A stretch of 23,888 nt of DNA, taken from a virus. The stretch's first letter is position 1. Each line of letters starts with the position of its first letter. The notes under the pieces were generated by a model. The model had not been told where the DNA came from. It did no database searches and saw nothing but the letters and a program-made list of their open reading frames with translations. Location: positions 1-23,888 of IMG/VR virus record IMGVR_UViG_3300043122_000217. One strand, given 5' to 3'. The position numbers and the translations under genes are program-made. Of the stretch, positions 12,916 to 21,528 are shown piece by piece.

Positions 12916-15285
12916 ATGCCAGCAGGAGGAGCACAAAGGTTTTTGGGTTTTCAAGTTGGCTTTGGAATAAATGATAGGCCACTTACCCAGGCTGATAGAA
13001 GAGTTGATAGCTTTAAAAACAATGTAATAAGAGCTACTGATAGAATGGGAGCTCTGGAAAGAAAAGCAGTAACTGCCGGCCGGGCTATATCTGCTGCCTT
13101 TCATGATGCTAAAAAGCAAATAAGTAATGGTGTTGCGGTGTTAGAGCGGTACCGATATCAATTAGGTATAGCAGCTGGAATGGGCTTTGCTGCTATAGGA
13201 AGATCGGTGTTCAGTGCCGCGGATGCCAATGAAACTGTAAATAAATTTAATGTTGTTTTTGGAGAGGTTGCTAACCAGACGAGAAAATGGGCTGATGAAT
13301 ATGCTCAAAGTATTGGACGCTCTGAATATGCTACTTTAGGCTGGTTAAACAGTTTTCAGGATGTACTGGTGCCAATGGGTTTAGCTCGGGATGAAGCTGC
13401 AGGTCTTTCAAAAGAAATGGTTACTTTAGCAGCTGACTTAGGATCTTTCAACAATGTGGCAACAGCAAGAGCTGCTGAAGCTATGCAGTCTGCCCTGGTG
13501 GGTAATCATGAGGCTGTCAGAATGCTAGGTATCCAGTTGAGTGAAGCTCAATTAAATTTAGTTGCTCAAAGAGAAGGATATCAAAAGAATTTCAGAGATT
13601 TAGACAATCTCACAAAAATGCAGTTAAGATTTAATGAAATGATCAGACAGTCTGGAGATGCAGTAAACGATGCAACCAGAACTGCAATGGAATTTAACAA
13701 CCAGTGGCTAAGATTTAAAGGTAATATTCGCGATGTATCAATCGCAATGGGTTTTAGTTTTATACCATCATTTAATAAAGGATTGATTGTTACTAATAAA
13801 TTTCTTGAAAAGCTAGAAGAAAGCGAAAAACTTCAGGCTGCTACTAGATTCTTTGCAATAGGTGTTGCAATAACTGGAATAGCAGCGGCTATTGGTGGAG
13901 TAAGTGCAGCATGGCCCTTTATAGCTGGAATATTTTCTATAAGTAGTTTTGGTATAGCTGCAGCAGTGACCGGAATTGTTTTAGCAATAGAAGATTTATG
14001 GGTAGGTTTAAACGGTGGAGAAAGCACTTTGCTGCCTATAATTAATAAGTTTTTAGCATGGGCCGGAATAAACAAAGATTTAAAAGGTGTATTAGTTGAT
14101 GTAGGTAATGCAGCACTCTGGACCTGGGAAGCTATCAAAGCATCATTTGCTTATATAGAGCCACTGGTTCAGTCAACTGTAATTGGAGCTGTAAGGATAT
14201 TTGAAGGCGCTTTTAAGATGCTTTTCTCACCAATTAAAATGATATCAGGTTTAATTAAAGGGATAGTAACCGGTGATTTCGCAATGTACTGGGACGCTGT
14301 TGATCAGTTTTACAGCGGCATAGCTGATATATTTGAAGGAATAAAAACTATTGTTTCTGCAAAATTATATTTTATAGGTAATTTATTTTTGGATATTTTC
14401 AAATTGAGTCATATACCAGATATTGCTGGAGCGATTAAAGAAAAAATTATAGCTGCAGCAAACTATGTTAAAGATAACCCGCTGACTTTAGTTAGGTTTT
14501 TAATACCACCTGTTAACCTACCAGATATAATTAATAAGATTTATGAAGCAGGCAGGCAGTTTATTAAAGATAAAACTGAAATAGAACTGCCGGCTATTAA
14601 ACTACCGACTCTTCCTGATTTGGTAGGCGGAATAAAATCAATCTGGAATAGCGGAAAGAATTTTGTTAATAATTTAGTTTCTTTCGATTTGCCGGGCTTG
14701 AGCATGCCGGATATACCAGATCCAATAGCAAAAATTGATGAATGGGCCAGTAAAATCAAAAGTAAATTAAGCAATATAGACTTTGGGTCTGCTTTAAAAA
14801 CTGCTATTGAAACAGCAATGGATAAACTGCCAGGCTGGATGCAGGGAATGGCTAAAAAGATAATGGACTATCTGCCTCAATCACCTGCTAAAATTGGACC
14901 ATTGAGCCAGTTAGACAGGGTAGGACCAGGACTCACTCAAACTATTGGAAAAGGTGTCGATAAGTCCAGAGAGCAAGTTACTGGACCATTAAGCAATATG
15001 TGGACTGAGTCAATGATTGCTGAGCCTAAAACTATTGTAAGAGATTACAGCCCGATGAAAGGCATTTCTGACAGTGGATTTGGTCAATCTCAAAGCGTTA
15101 CAAATAATAATTATAATCAAAGCAATAAAAGTAGTAACAGTAAATCAGAAAAGAAAGTAATAATTGAGAACCTTAATCTTGAAGGCTCAAATAATACAGT
15201 TCAGGATGCTCAAAAGATAATTAAAATAATAGAGCAGTATTTTGACGGAGAGGCAACAGCTGCGGTAGGTGATTCAGTTGGCTAG
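12916..15285 (+). CDS. Tail tape measure protein
   Basis: This 789-residue protein sets tail length. At about 0.15 nm per residue the tail would be near 118 nm (a rule of thumb). The start is ATG 12916 behind GGAGGGCGG. The N-terminal 280 residues are helical and resemble tape-measure domains (NDRPLTQADRRVDSFKNN; YAQSIGRSEYATLGWLNS). A hydrophobic block at about residues 305-360 contains probable membrane-inserting helices (RFFAIGVAITGIAAAIGG and onward). The C-terminal part has SPAKIGPLSQLDRVGPGL, a motif common in tape measures, followed by a Ser/Asn-rich stretch. No peptidase or lysozyme domain is obvious. Confidence 0.9.
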   Translation: MPAGGAQRFLGFQVGFGINDRPLTQADRRVDSFKNNVIRATDRMGALERKAVTAGRAISAAFHDAKKQISNGVAVLERYRYQLGIAAGMGFAAIGRSVFSAADANETVNKFNVVFGEVANQTRKWADEYAQSIGRSEYATLGWLNSFQDVLVPMGLARDEAAGLSKEMVTLAADLGSFNNVATARAAEAMQSALVGNHEAVRMLGIQLSEAQLNLVAQREGYQKNFRDLDNLTKMQLRFNEMIRQSGDAVNDATRTAMEFNNQWLRFKGNIRDVSIAMGFSFIPSFNKGLIVTNKFLEKLEESEKLQAATRFFAIGVAITGIAAAIGGVSAAWPFIAGIFSISSFGIAAAVTGIVLAIEDLWVGLNGGESTLLPIINKFLAWAGINKDLKGVLVDVGNAALWTWEAIKASFAYIEPLVQSTVIGAVRIFEGAFKMLFSPIKMISGLIKGIVTGDFAMYWDAVDQFYSGIADIFEGIKTIVSAKLYFIGNLFLDIFKLSHIPDIAGAIKEKIIAAANYVKDNPLTLVRFLIPPVNLPDIINKIYEAGRQFIKDKTEIELPAIKLPTLPDLVGGIKSIWNSGKNFVNNLVSFDLPGLSMPDIPDPIAKIDEWASKIKSKLSNIDFGSALKTAIETAMDKLPGWMQGMAKKIMDYLPQSPAKIGPLSQLDRVGPGLTQTIGKGVDKSREQVTGPLSNMWTESMIAEPKTIVRDYSPMKGISDSGFGQSQSVTNNNYNQSNKSSNSKSEKKVIIENLNLEGSNNTVQDAQKIIKIIEQYFDGEATAAVGDSVG

Positions 15286-15811
15286 ATTATACAATGATGA
15301 TTTTGATATAGAAATAGAGGTTGCTCCAGAAGAATCTATTAATTTAAAAAATGAAGTTACTGAAAAGCCGGTTGAGGATAAAACAGAAATAGCTGATCAT
15401 ATTAATCACCAGCCAGTTGAAATTAATCATACATTCGTTATAGCCGGAGATGAAGCAGAAGATCAGCGGGATAGACTAGAAGAAGCGAGCCAGTATGATG
15501 AAGTTTTTAATTATATGGATGTTAAAGATTATAGATTATATGAAAACATGGTTATTTTGAGCATAAATTTTGATACTGATGCTCAAATAGCAAATGGTTA
15601 TCAAGGCAGCATTTCCTTAAAACAAGTTCAGGTAGCTGAGCAGGAGACTATATTTGTTAATTTAGGAACTGATCCTTCAACCGGCAATGAAGTGCAGCAA
15701 AATGCTACAGAAACAGAAGAACGCTCAAATAAAACTGAAAATGTAGATGAACAAAGCACTGATCAGTCAATTCTTACCTCAATGATTTCTCCTTTCGGCG
15801 GTGATGAATAA
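15278..15811 (+). CDS. Dit-like or hub-associated baseplate protein
   Basis: The open frame starts at GTG 15269, but AGGTGAT (15267-15273) is the ribosome site, so TTG 15278 is the better start, giving 177 residues beginning MARLYNDDFDIEIEV. It overlaps the tape measure by 8 bp. The protein is very acidic with a central beta region (YENMVILSINFDTDAQIANG) and a long polar C-terminal tail with Thr, Glu, Asn and Gln (residues about 135-177), and looks partly disordered. Its place between tape measure and plug matches the Dit/DUF6046-type hub proteins of contractile tails, but the motif support is weak. Confidence 0.5.
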   Translation: MARLYNDDFDIEIEVAPEESINLKNEVTEKPVEDKTEIADHINHQPVEINHTFVIAGDEAEDQRDRLEEASQYDEVFNYMDVKDYRLYENMVILSINFDTDAQIANGYQGSISLKQVQVAEQETIFVNLGTDPSTGNEVQQNATETEERSNKTENVDEQSTDQSILTSMISPFGGDE

Positions 15812-16146
15812 TGGAAGTTAAATATTTACCTGTAGAAAAAGAAAATATTAAACAGGTCCCGGACAGATTTTTGACTGATGTAGCAGGAACTGAACTTATA
15901 TTTGAAATAAGTTGGAATCATCAAGGATTTTTTGTTATGTCAGTTTTTGATTCTACCGGGGAGGCTATACTTGAAGGTAAAAAAATAACTTACGGCACGA
16001 ATATGTTCGACAATATTATTGATGACAGGCTGCCTGACGGTATCGGAATAATACCACTTGATAAAACAATGGCCGCAGAAAAAGAAGGAGTTACTTACAA
16101 TAATTTTTATGACAGCGTGAAGCTATATATAGCTGGTGATTACTAA
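15811..16146 (+). CDS. Baseplate plug protein (Pam3 gp18-like)
   Basis: This encodes 111 residues and starts at a TAATG overlap. The pattern LIFEISWNHQGFFVMSVFDS, followed by ILEGKKITYGTNMF, a short LPDGIGIIPLD segment and a C-terminal VKLYIAGDY closely follows the small all-beta plug proteins (Pam3 gp18 / DUF6983 type) that lie between the Dit-like protein and the hub in simple contractile tails. It probably seals the baseplate channel. The family recognition is from memory of the pattern and has not been searched. Confidence 0.72.
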   Translation: MEVKYLPVEKENIKQVPDRFLTDVAGTELIFEISWNHQGFFVMSVFDSTGEAILEGKKITYGTNMFDNIIDDRLPDGIGIIPLDKTMAAEKEGVTYNNFYDSVKLYIAGDY

Positions 16147-16937
16147 TGTCAAAAGCTTTTGGAAGAAGAGTAATATTTACTCTAGAAAATAAAGAGATAA
16201 AATACCCTGATTTAGATTTAGAATTTGAAGTTAATTTTAATACTGACTCAGATGGCAATGTCGGCCATGTAAGATTTTTTAATATCAGCAACAAAACAAT
16301 TGATCTTCTTAAAAAAGATACTAATTTCACTTTAAGAGCTGGCTACAAAAATGATGTTGGTCTGCTCTTGCCTGGAGTTATATCTCATACTCAAACATCG
16401 TGGGATACAACAGATAAGATTACTGAAATTGTAGTCGGCGATAATACTTCGGATTGGTTGAATACTACAGTTAATCAGACCTGGAGAGCTGGTATTAGAG
16501 CCAGAGATGTTGCTGTTGATTTAATTGATATGCTCCCTTTTGGAGTTGGAGAAATTAATTTAGCCAATAATATTGATTATCCTAAAGGAAAGACTTTTTC
16601 TGGCACCGTTAAGACCGCTCTCGAAGAAATAGCAAAAGATGCAGCTACTAAATTGCATGTTGGTAGAAGTAAAATTTATTTGAGACCTGAAGAAGTTGGA
16701 ACCAGAGAGATTGTTAACCTCAATAAAAGGACCGGATTAATAGCTTCTCCGCAAAAGATTGATGAGGACGGAGAAGAAGGATATAAAGTACAATCTCTTT
16801 TAAATTATAGAATATGGGCTGACAGTATCATCAGTATAGAAAGCAAAACTATTTCCGGTCTATTTAGAGTAAAAAAAGGGCTGCATAAATTATCAAGCAG
16901 TGATTTCATTACAGAAATGGAGGTTGTTAAAGCGTGA
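16146..16937 (+). CDS. Baseplate hub protein (gp27/gpD-like)
   Basis: This encodes 263 residues starting in a TAATG overlap. The N-terminal third is a beta domain that carries LEFEVNFNTDSDGNVGHVRF and FTLRAGYKNDVGLLLPGVI, typical of gp27-like late-control D domains. The middle has TWRAGIRARDVAVDLIDML and TFSGTVKTALEEIAKD, helix segments common to the family, and the C-terminal half returns to beta (GLIASPQKIDEDGEEGYKV). It links tube and spike. It is followed by the spike gene with a 4-bp overlap. Confidence 0.8.
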   Translation: MSKAFGRRVIFTLENKEIKYPDLDLEFEVNFNTDSDGNVGHVRFFNISNKTIDLLKKDTNFTLRAGYKNDVGLLLPGVISHTQTSWDTTDKITEIVVGDNTSDWLNTTVNQTWRAGIRARDVAVDLIDMLPFGVGEINLANNIDYPKGKTFSGTVKTALEEIAKDAATKLHVGRSKIYLRPEEVGTREIVNLNKRTGLIASPQKIDEDGEEGYKVQSLLNYRIWADSIISIESKTISGLFRVKKGLHKLSSSDFITEMEVVKA

Positions 16938-17707
16938 GAGGATCTAAGTTAATGAAGAAATTAATTGATCAGGAATTAAAAGAGCTGCATGTAGCTTTAC
17001 CAGCTAAAATAGAAAAGTATGATCCGGAAACTATGATAGCTGAAATTACTCTTTTATCTAAAAAAATATTAAATGATGAAGAAGTTACTATCCCAAAAAT
17101 AATAGAAGTACCTGTTGGTCATTTAAACGCTGGCTCTTTTATAATTAGACCTCCATATCAAAAAGGCGATGTAGTCCAGGTGCTTTTTAATGAAAGGGCG
17201 CTGGATAAACTATTGATTACTGGTGACCCAGAGAGTGTTAAGTATAAAAGGAAACATGCTTTTGATGATGCTGTAGTTATTAAAGGTCTCAAATCCGAAC
17301 AGGAAAACGAATTAAATTCTAATTATGGAGAAGACTTGTTATTTGAAAATCAAGAAGCTGACAGCCGAATAGTTATGATGAAAGATGGTAGCCTGTTGGC
17401 TGAAACTAATGGAGATACTGATATCAAAACTACTGGCAACACTACAATCCAAACTGATGGAGATACTAAAATTGATACTACTGGTGTTACAGACATTATT
17501 TCAGATAGTCCCGCTACAGTGACAGCTCCGACAGTTACTGTGAACGGAGAAGTTCATCTCGGAGGTTCCGGTGGTGAAGGGCTAAGTATGGGAGATACAC
17601 TTAAAGCCTGGTTGGATGGCCATAAACACCCAGGGGATAGTGGCGGTACTACTGGAACTCCTACTTCAGCAAGCCCTGACACAAGTGGAAAAGTGTTTAC
17701 AAATTAG
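16934..17707 (+). CDS. Baseplate central spike (gpV / Gp138-like) with HxH tip
   Basis: The spike pierces the host envelope at the start of infection. GTG 16934 has GGAGGT 10 bases upstream; an in-frame ATG at 16952, with AGAGGA 9 bases away, would shorten it by 6 residues. The N-terminal OB-like domain matches Gp138-type (HVALPAKIEKYDPETMIAEI; FIIRPPYQKGDVVQVLF). A region of short GDT/GNT repeats (about residues 155-185) looks like the rising beta-helix. Near the C-terminus His230 and His232 (GHKHPGDSGG) form the HxH motif that in P2-type spikes binds iron at the tip. Assembly is expected as a trimer. Confidence 0.85.
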   Translation: MRGSKLMKKLIDQELKELHVALPAKIEKYDPETMIAEITLLSKKILNDEEVTIPKIIEVPVGHLNAGSFIIRPPYQKGDVVQVLFNERALDKLLITGDPESVKYKRKHAFDDAVVIKGLKSEQENELNSNYGEDLLFENQEADSRIVMMKDGSLLAETNGDTDIKTTGNTTIQTDGDTKIDTTGVTDIISDSPATVTAPTVTVNGEVHLGGSGGEGLSMGDTLKAWLDGHKHPGDSGGTTGTPTSASPDTSGKVFTN

Positions 17708-17721
17708 GTGGTGGTTTAATA

Positions 17722-17925
17722 ATGCAAAAAGATAAAAAAGGTCATTTGATTGCAGGTTTTTTTATAAGTTTATTATTAAATTTTTGGTTTGCTGCATTGG
17801 CCGGAGCGGCTAAAGAGATTTATGATTATTTAAATCCGAAGAACCATACTGTTGAATTAGCTGATTTTTTATTTACTGCAGCAGGCGGTTTGATAGCAGC
17901 TTTAATTAAGTCGGTGATTATATGA
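17722..17925 (+). CDS. Small two-helix membrane protein
   Basis: This encodes 67 residues behind AGGTGGTGG. Two hydrophobic segments, about residues 8-30 and 46-66, flank a charged loop with AAKEIYDYLNPKNHTVELAD. The pattern of HLIAGF, then GAAKEIYD, then DFLFTAAGG recalls YfiM-type (DUF2279-like) small membrane proteins. It sits between the spike and the wedge gene and overlaps the next start (ATGA). It is too hydrophobic for a baseplate part. A holin-like or membrane-docking role is possible but there is no endolysin nearby to support lysis. The function is unproven. Confidence 0.6.
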   Translation: MQKDKKGHLIAGFFISLLLNFWFAALAGAAKEIYDYLNPKNHTVELADFLFTAAGGLIAALIKSVII

Positions 17926-18287
17926 GAAGTTTTTATTTTGATAAAGAAAACGGAACTACGAAATTTGACGAACTACACGATATAGAAGAAGCTACTGGAA
18001 AAATGGAACTTGAGCAAGCTCTTTGGATAAGAATAATGACTAATCAAGGAGAATGGATATTTGATTTAGATTTTGGTCACCCCTGGTTAAAACTTTTCAG
18101 AGAGAAAGCGACGGCCAGAAAGCACAGATCCGAACTTATCAAAACAATCTATAAAGAAGATAGAGTTAAAGAAATTTTAGAAATCAATGTTGATACTTCA
18201 GACCAAAAAAATAGAAAGCTTAAAATATATTTCAAAGCTTTAACTACTGAAGGTTTAATTGAATCGTCAGGGGAGGTGGAATTTTAA
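17922..18287 (+). CDS. Baseplate wedge protein (gp25-like)
   Basis: This encodes 121 residues starting in an ATGA overlap. The sequence has ALWIRIMTNQGEWIFDLDFGHPW followed by RHRSELIKTIYKEDRVKEIL-like text (RKHRSELIKTIYKEDRVK) and a C-terminal beta stretch (NRKLKIYFKAL). This fits the gp25/GpW-like lysozyme-fold wedge proteins that stand next to baseplate J. It forms the start of the wedge that surrounds the hub. It ends in the TAATG that starts the J gene. Confidence 0.8.
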   Translation: MRSFYFDKENGTTKFDELHDIEEATGKMELEQALWIRIMTNQGEWIFDLDFGHPWLKLFREKATARKHRSELIKTIYKEDRVKEILEINVDTSDQKNRKLKIYFKALTTEGLIESSGEVEF

Positions 18288-19456
18288 TGTCTGATGAATT
18301 TGGTGTAACAGAAAAAGGGTTTAAGAAAAAAACTTATCAAGATATTGTTGAGTCTTTAGAAGAAAAATCAAAAAGTTATTTTGGAGAAGATGTAAATGTT
18401 TCATCATCCTCTGTAAATGGTTGGTTTATAAGGCTATTCGCTTTCAGTTTATCTTTGATTTGGTCTGTGGCTGAAAAAGTATATAATTCAGCTTATGTAA
18501 TTTTGGCTGAAGATCAAAGTTTAGATTATGCCGTATCTAATCTAAATGTTAAAAGAAAAGGAAAAAGAAAATCAGAAGTTCCACTTACTGTAATAGGAAC
18601 CCCTGGCACTGAGATAGATAAGGGTTGGACTGTTGAAACTGAAACTGACAGCTCAATTAAATTTGAGACTAAATATAATACCACTATTCAATCAAATGGA
18701 GAAACAGAGGTTCAGCTGATAGCAAAAGAAGCTGGTGAAAAAGGTAATGTGCCGGCAAATACTATTACTGTTATTACTCAGCCTATTTCAGGAGTTAACT
18801 CTATTACAAACCCAGTAGCAGCTGATTTCGGAAGGGATAGGGAAACTAATCATGAGTTAAGAAAAAGATATTTTAACCAGCTCGGCCAGAACTCAAGTGA
18901 TGTAATTGCAGCTATAACTGCTGCAGTCTCTGATATAAATGAAGTTAGACAGGTAAAAGTTTTTGAAAATGATACAGAAACAACAAATTCTTTGGGTATG
19001 CCTATGAAGTCAGTATTTGCTGTAGTGTTGGGAGGTTCAGAAGAAGATATTGCTCAGGCTATTTATACTGCAAAAGCGGGTGGAATAAGAGCATATGGAG
19101 ATATAGTCACTGATGTATATGATGAGGGTGGAACAGCCCACAAAATTGGATTTTCAAGGCCTACTGATGTAGACACATACTACACAATAGATCTTATAAC
19201 TAATGATGATTACCCGGTAGATGGTGATGATTTAATAACTGAAGCTATTGTTGGATATTTAGATGAATTGATAATAGCTGATGATATTATCCACTCTAAA
19301 ATTACTCATGAAATACATGGAGCCTGCAGCGGTATTATTGATTTTGAATTATATATCGGCACCACTGCAAGTCCAACCACAAAAGAAAATATTGAGATTT
19401 CAGGATTGGAAGTTGCAATTACTGATCCAACTAAGGTTGTGATCAACCATGTCTAA
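18287..19456 (+). CDS. Baseplate J-like wedge protein
   Basis: This encodes 389 residues, in the normal range, behind GGGAGGTGG and starting in a TAATG overlap. The N-terminal region (GFKKKTYQDIVESLEEKSKS) and the central run with GTEIDKGWTVETETD, EAGEKGNVPANTITVI, ISGVNSITNPVAADFGRDRE and HELRKRYF are the textbook pattern of baseplate J/gp47 proteins. The middle segment VFAVVLGGSEEDIAQAIYTA follows the family as well. J-like proteins form the inner wedge ring that triggers sheath contraction. Confidence 0.92.
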   Translation: MSDEFGVTEKGFKKKTYQDIVESLEEKSKSYFGEDVNVSSSSVNGWFIRLFAFSLSLIWSVAEKVYNSAYVILAEDQSLDYAVSNLNVKRKGKRKSEVPLTVIGTPGTEIDKGWTVETETDSSIKFETKYNTTIQSNGETEVQLIAKEAGEKGNVPANTITVITQPISGVNSITNPVAADFGRDRETNHELRKRYFNQLGQNSSDVIAAITAAVSDINEVRQVKVFENDTETTNSLGMPMKSVFAVVLGGSEEDIAQAIYTAKAGGIRAYGDIVTDVYDEGGTAHKIGFSRPTDVDTYYTIDLITNDDYPVDGDDLITEAIVGYLDELIIADDIIHSKITHEIHGACSGIIDFELYIGTTASPTTKENIEISGLEVAITDPTKVVINHV

Positions 19457-20375
19457 AATATTAGAAGCAATGAAAGAGAAGTTTATAAGCTTCATTACTA
19501 AAAATGAGGATTCCGATCTTATTAAAAAGCTAAGAATGTTAGCTGAAGAAATGGAGATTGTTCAAACTGCTTTTGACGATATAGAGGAAGTCAAAAATCT
19601 AAATGATGCTTACGGCAAAACACTTGATCATTATGGTGCGAATGTCGGAGAATCAAGAAAAGGTAATGATGATACTTTATACAGGCTGTTAATTAGAATT
19701 AAAATAGCAGAGAACACCAGTGACGGCTCAATACCTCATATAATAGATGCTTTAAGTCTGGCAATAGATAGGCCACCCGAGGACATTTATGTTCAGGAAG
19801 GGTGGTCTTTTGTTACGGAAGAGCAACCTGCATCTATATTCTTGTCTTTCCCTTCGGAAGTTTTTAGTGATTATAACATCACTTACGAAAGATTTATTAA
19901 TCTATTTAATAATGTTGTAGGCGGTGGAATAAGCACTGATTTCTTTTTAATCGAAGAGGATGACATCAATATAGTTGCCACAATGCCCTATACTGAAATG
20001 TCTACTTTGCCGTATTGCGACACTGTAAAAACTGGAGAATGGACTGATCAGTTCACTGGTGAAATTTATTTAAGCAATGTATATGAGAAATACTCTACTC
20101 AAAAACAGGAATATCCATTTTTGGCCGGCTTATATTCTGGCAGTACAGAAATTGATTACCCGCAAGGAGTTATTGACAGGATGAATGTGCAAGAAATTTA
20201 CAGCACTGCTGATCAAATATTACCCTTTACAGCTAATTTAATTTCTGGAGGATATGAAGAAAGCAACAGAGGTTATAGTTTTAAATCAATACTTAACTTT
20301 AATATCAGCTTTGAAAAGTACGCTAAAGATTATAATTACTGCAATACCTTTAGATGCGGGGAGGTGGCAATATGA
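19449..20375 (+). CDS. Baseplate gpI-like protein
   Basis: This encodes 308 residues, overlapping J by 8 bp. The N-terminal half, with NLNDAYGKTLDHYGANVGES and TLYRLLIRIKIAENTSDG, is characteristic of the P2 gpI-like/DUF2612 baseplate proteins that follow J and connect wedges to tail fibres. The C-terminal part (about 190-308) is less conserved and ends in CNTFRCGEVAI; a pair of Cys-containing motifs (TLPYCDT, YCNTFRCG) is notable. The last bases overlap the next gene's start in ATGA. Confidence 0.82.
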   Translation: MSKILEAMKEKFISFITKNEDSDLIKKLRMLAEEMEIVQTAFDDIEEVKNLNDAYGKTLDHYGANVGESRKGNDDTLYRLLIRIKIAENTSDGSIPHIIDALSLAIDRPPEDIYVQEGWSFVTEEQPASIFLSFPSEVFSDYNITYERFINLFNNVVGGGISTDFFLIEEDDINIVATMPYTEMSTLPYCDTVKTGEWTDQFTGEIYLSNVYEKYSTQKQEYPFLAGLYSGSTEIDYPQGVIDRMNVQEIYSTADQILPFTANLISGGYEESNRGYSFKSILNFNISFEKYAKDYNYCNTFRCGEVAI

Positions 20376-20668
20376 TCACAAGTGCAGGCCTCAATAAATT
20401 AGCACGAGAAACTGACAGTTTTATTAGTCACGGCACTTATACTGTCAATGGCCAGAAAAAAGAAACTGACATTTATAAAGTTAAAATAGATGGCAGCAAA
20501 CTTAGAATCTTTCTCTATTTAAATGAAGCCGAGGGAGTTGGGGACCTAACCAATTTTGAGCTCATTGATGATGAAGGAAGTATTTTTGCTGATAAACCAG
20601 ATCAGATAGAAAAAGGAGATTTAAAAGGTTTATTGATCGCTTTTGATTTTGATATCCAGGAGGTGTAA
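20372..20668 (+). CDS. Tail-fibre-region protein (unrecognised)
   Basis: This encodes 98 residues from ATG 20372; the longer start at 20354 is rejected because GGGGAGGTGG (20358-20367) is the ribosome site. The protein begins MITSAGLNKLARETDS, a pattern seen at the N-terminus of phage fibre-related proteins, and has KVKIDGSKLRIFLYLNEAEG followed by a beta-rich end. No catalytic motif is visible. It overlaps the baseplate gene and begins the group of three small genes that leads to the DGR variable protein, so a fibre-attachment or adaptor role is likely but inferred. Confidence 0.62.
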   Translation: MITSAGLNKLARETDSFISHGTYTVNGQKKETDIYKVKIDGSKLRIFLYLNEAEGVGDLTNFELIDDEGSIFADKPDQIEKGDLKGLLIAFDFDIQEV

Positions 20669-20675
20669 ATAATAA

Positions 20676-21137
20676 ATGATATATGATGAAAATTATACTC
20701 CACTCGAGTGGATAGATCATGTAGTGGATGCAGATGGTAATGTTATACAGCAGGGTACAGTTATAAGTAAAAAGAAAATGGAAAGAATTGAATCCGGTGT
20801 TCAAACAGCTTTAGGACCATCCGGGATACTTGCTTTCCAGACTCTGCAGTTTGTTCAGAAACTTAACCAGGAATTTGAGAAAATAAAAAAGCAAAAAATA
20901 ATGCAGGGAGAAGTGACTGTCACTGCTGATAATTATACAGCTGTAGCTTTAGATGGTTTTGTGCAGTATGATGCACCTGATTATCAAGTAGTTACTGAGC
21001 TTGTATCTGGTGACCCTGGCTTTGTTGGTGACATAAAGGTTTATGACAAGACATCAAATGGATTTAAAGTTAGTTTTACCGGTAGTGAAGATGAAGCGAC
21101 TATCAAATGGACTTTAATTAACTTTGATGTCAAATAA
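20676..21137 (+). CDS. Probable short tail fibre / adaptor protein
   Basis: This encodes 153 residues behind AGGAGGTG. The N-terminal part, NYTPLEWIDHVVDADGNVIQ followed by GTVISKKKMERIESG, is a common start of phage fibre proteins that dock on the baseplate, and a coiled-coil-like helix (QTLQFVQKLNQEFEKIKKQK) follows. The C-terminal 65 residues look beta-rich with an aromatic/Val pattern (DGFVQYDAPDYQVVTELVSG). It lies before the DGR variable protein and may trimerise to carry it. Confidence 0.65.
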   Translation: MIYDENYTPLEWIDHVVDADGNVIQQGTVISKKKMERIESGVQTALGPSGILAFQTLQFVQKLNQEFEKIKKQKIMQGEVTVTADNYTAVALDGFVQYDAPDYQVVTELVSGDPGFVGDIKVYDKTSNGFKVSFTGSEDEATIKWTLINFDVK

Positions 21138-21153
21138 GGAGGTGCAGCAATAG

Positions 21154-21528
21154 ATGATAATTAACGAATTGAATACTGGAGAAAAAGCTGACTATTCCCT
21201 AAATGGGAATTTTTTAGTTTTGAGTGTTTTAGATAAAAGCATTGGCCTTGATTTAGAGGTAATGCAGGATGATGAAAAGAAAACTGTCGATATTTACACA
21301 AATAAAACAGGTAATCTGGTGGAAGGTATCGATAAATGGTATGTAGCAAACATAACTATTCCTGCAGCTGAATATGAAATGCAGGGCACTGGAGAAGTGG
21401 ACGAAGATGGAAAAACAGTTTACGAAAAGGTCAAAAAACCTTTTAATGTAGACGAAGTAGTGCTCGATTTATGGGCTCTACCTAATTATATTCTTAAACA
21501 AAATCAAAAAGAGGAAGTGATTAATTAA
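21154..21528 (+). CDS. Hypothetical protein preceding the variable protein
   Basis: This encodes 124 residues behind AAGGAGGTG. The fold seems beta-rich (YSLNGNFLVLSVLDKS, KTVDIYTNKTG, WYVANITIPAAEYEM) and the C-terminus is acidic with VDEVVLDLWALPNYI. It ends in a TAATG overlap with the variable protein gene. I recognise no family. Its tight coupling to the DGR target gene suggests that the two proteins work together, for example as a chaperone or tether for the receptor-binding tip. Confidence 0.62.
   Translation: MIINELNTGEKADYSLNGNFLVLSVLDKSIGLDLEVMQDDEKKTVDIYTNKTGNLVEGIDKWYVANITIPAAEYEMQGTGEVDEDGKTVYEKVKKPFNVDEVVLDLWALPNYILKQNQKEEVIN

Noticed and set aside
17401-17500. Short GDT/GNT repeats in the spike gene as a DNA repeat array
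   Set aside because: They are imperfect, in frame and explained by a beta-helical spike protein.
20354-20371. ATG 20354 as the start of the first fibre-region gene
   Set aside because: It would place the strong GGGGAGGTGG site inside the coding region; ATG 20372 follows that site and overlaps the upstream stop as ATGA.
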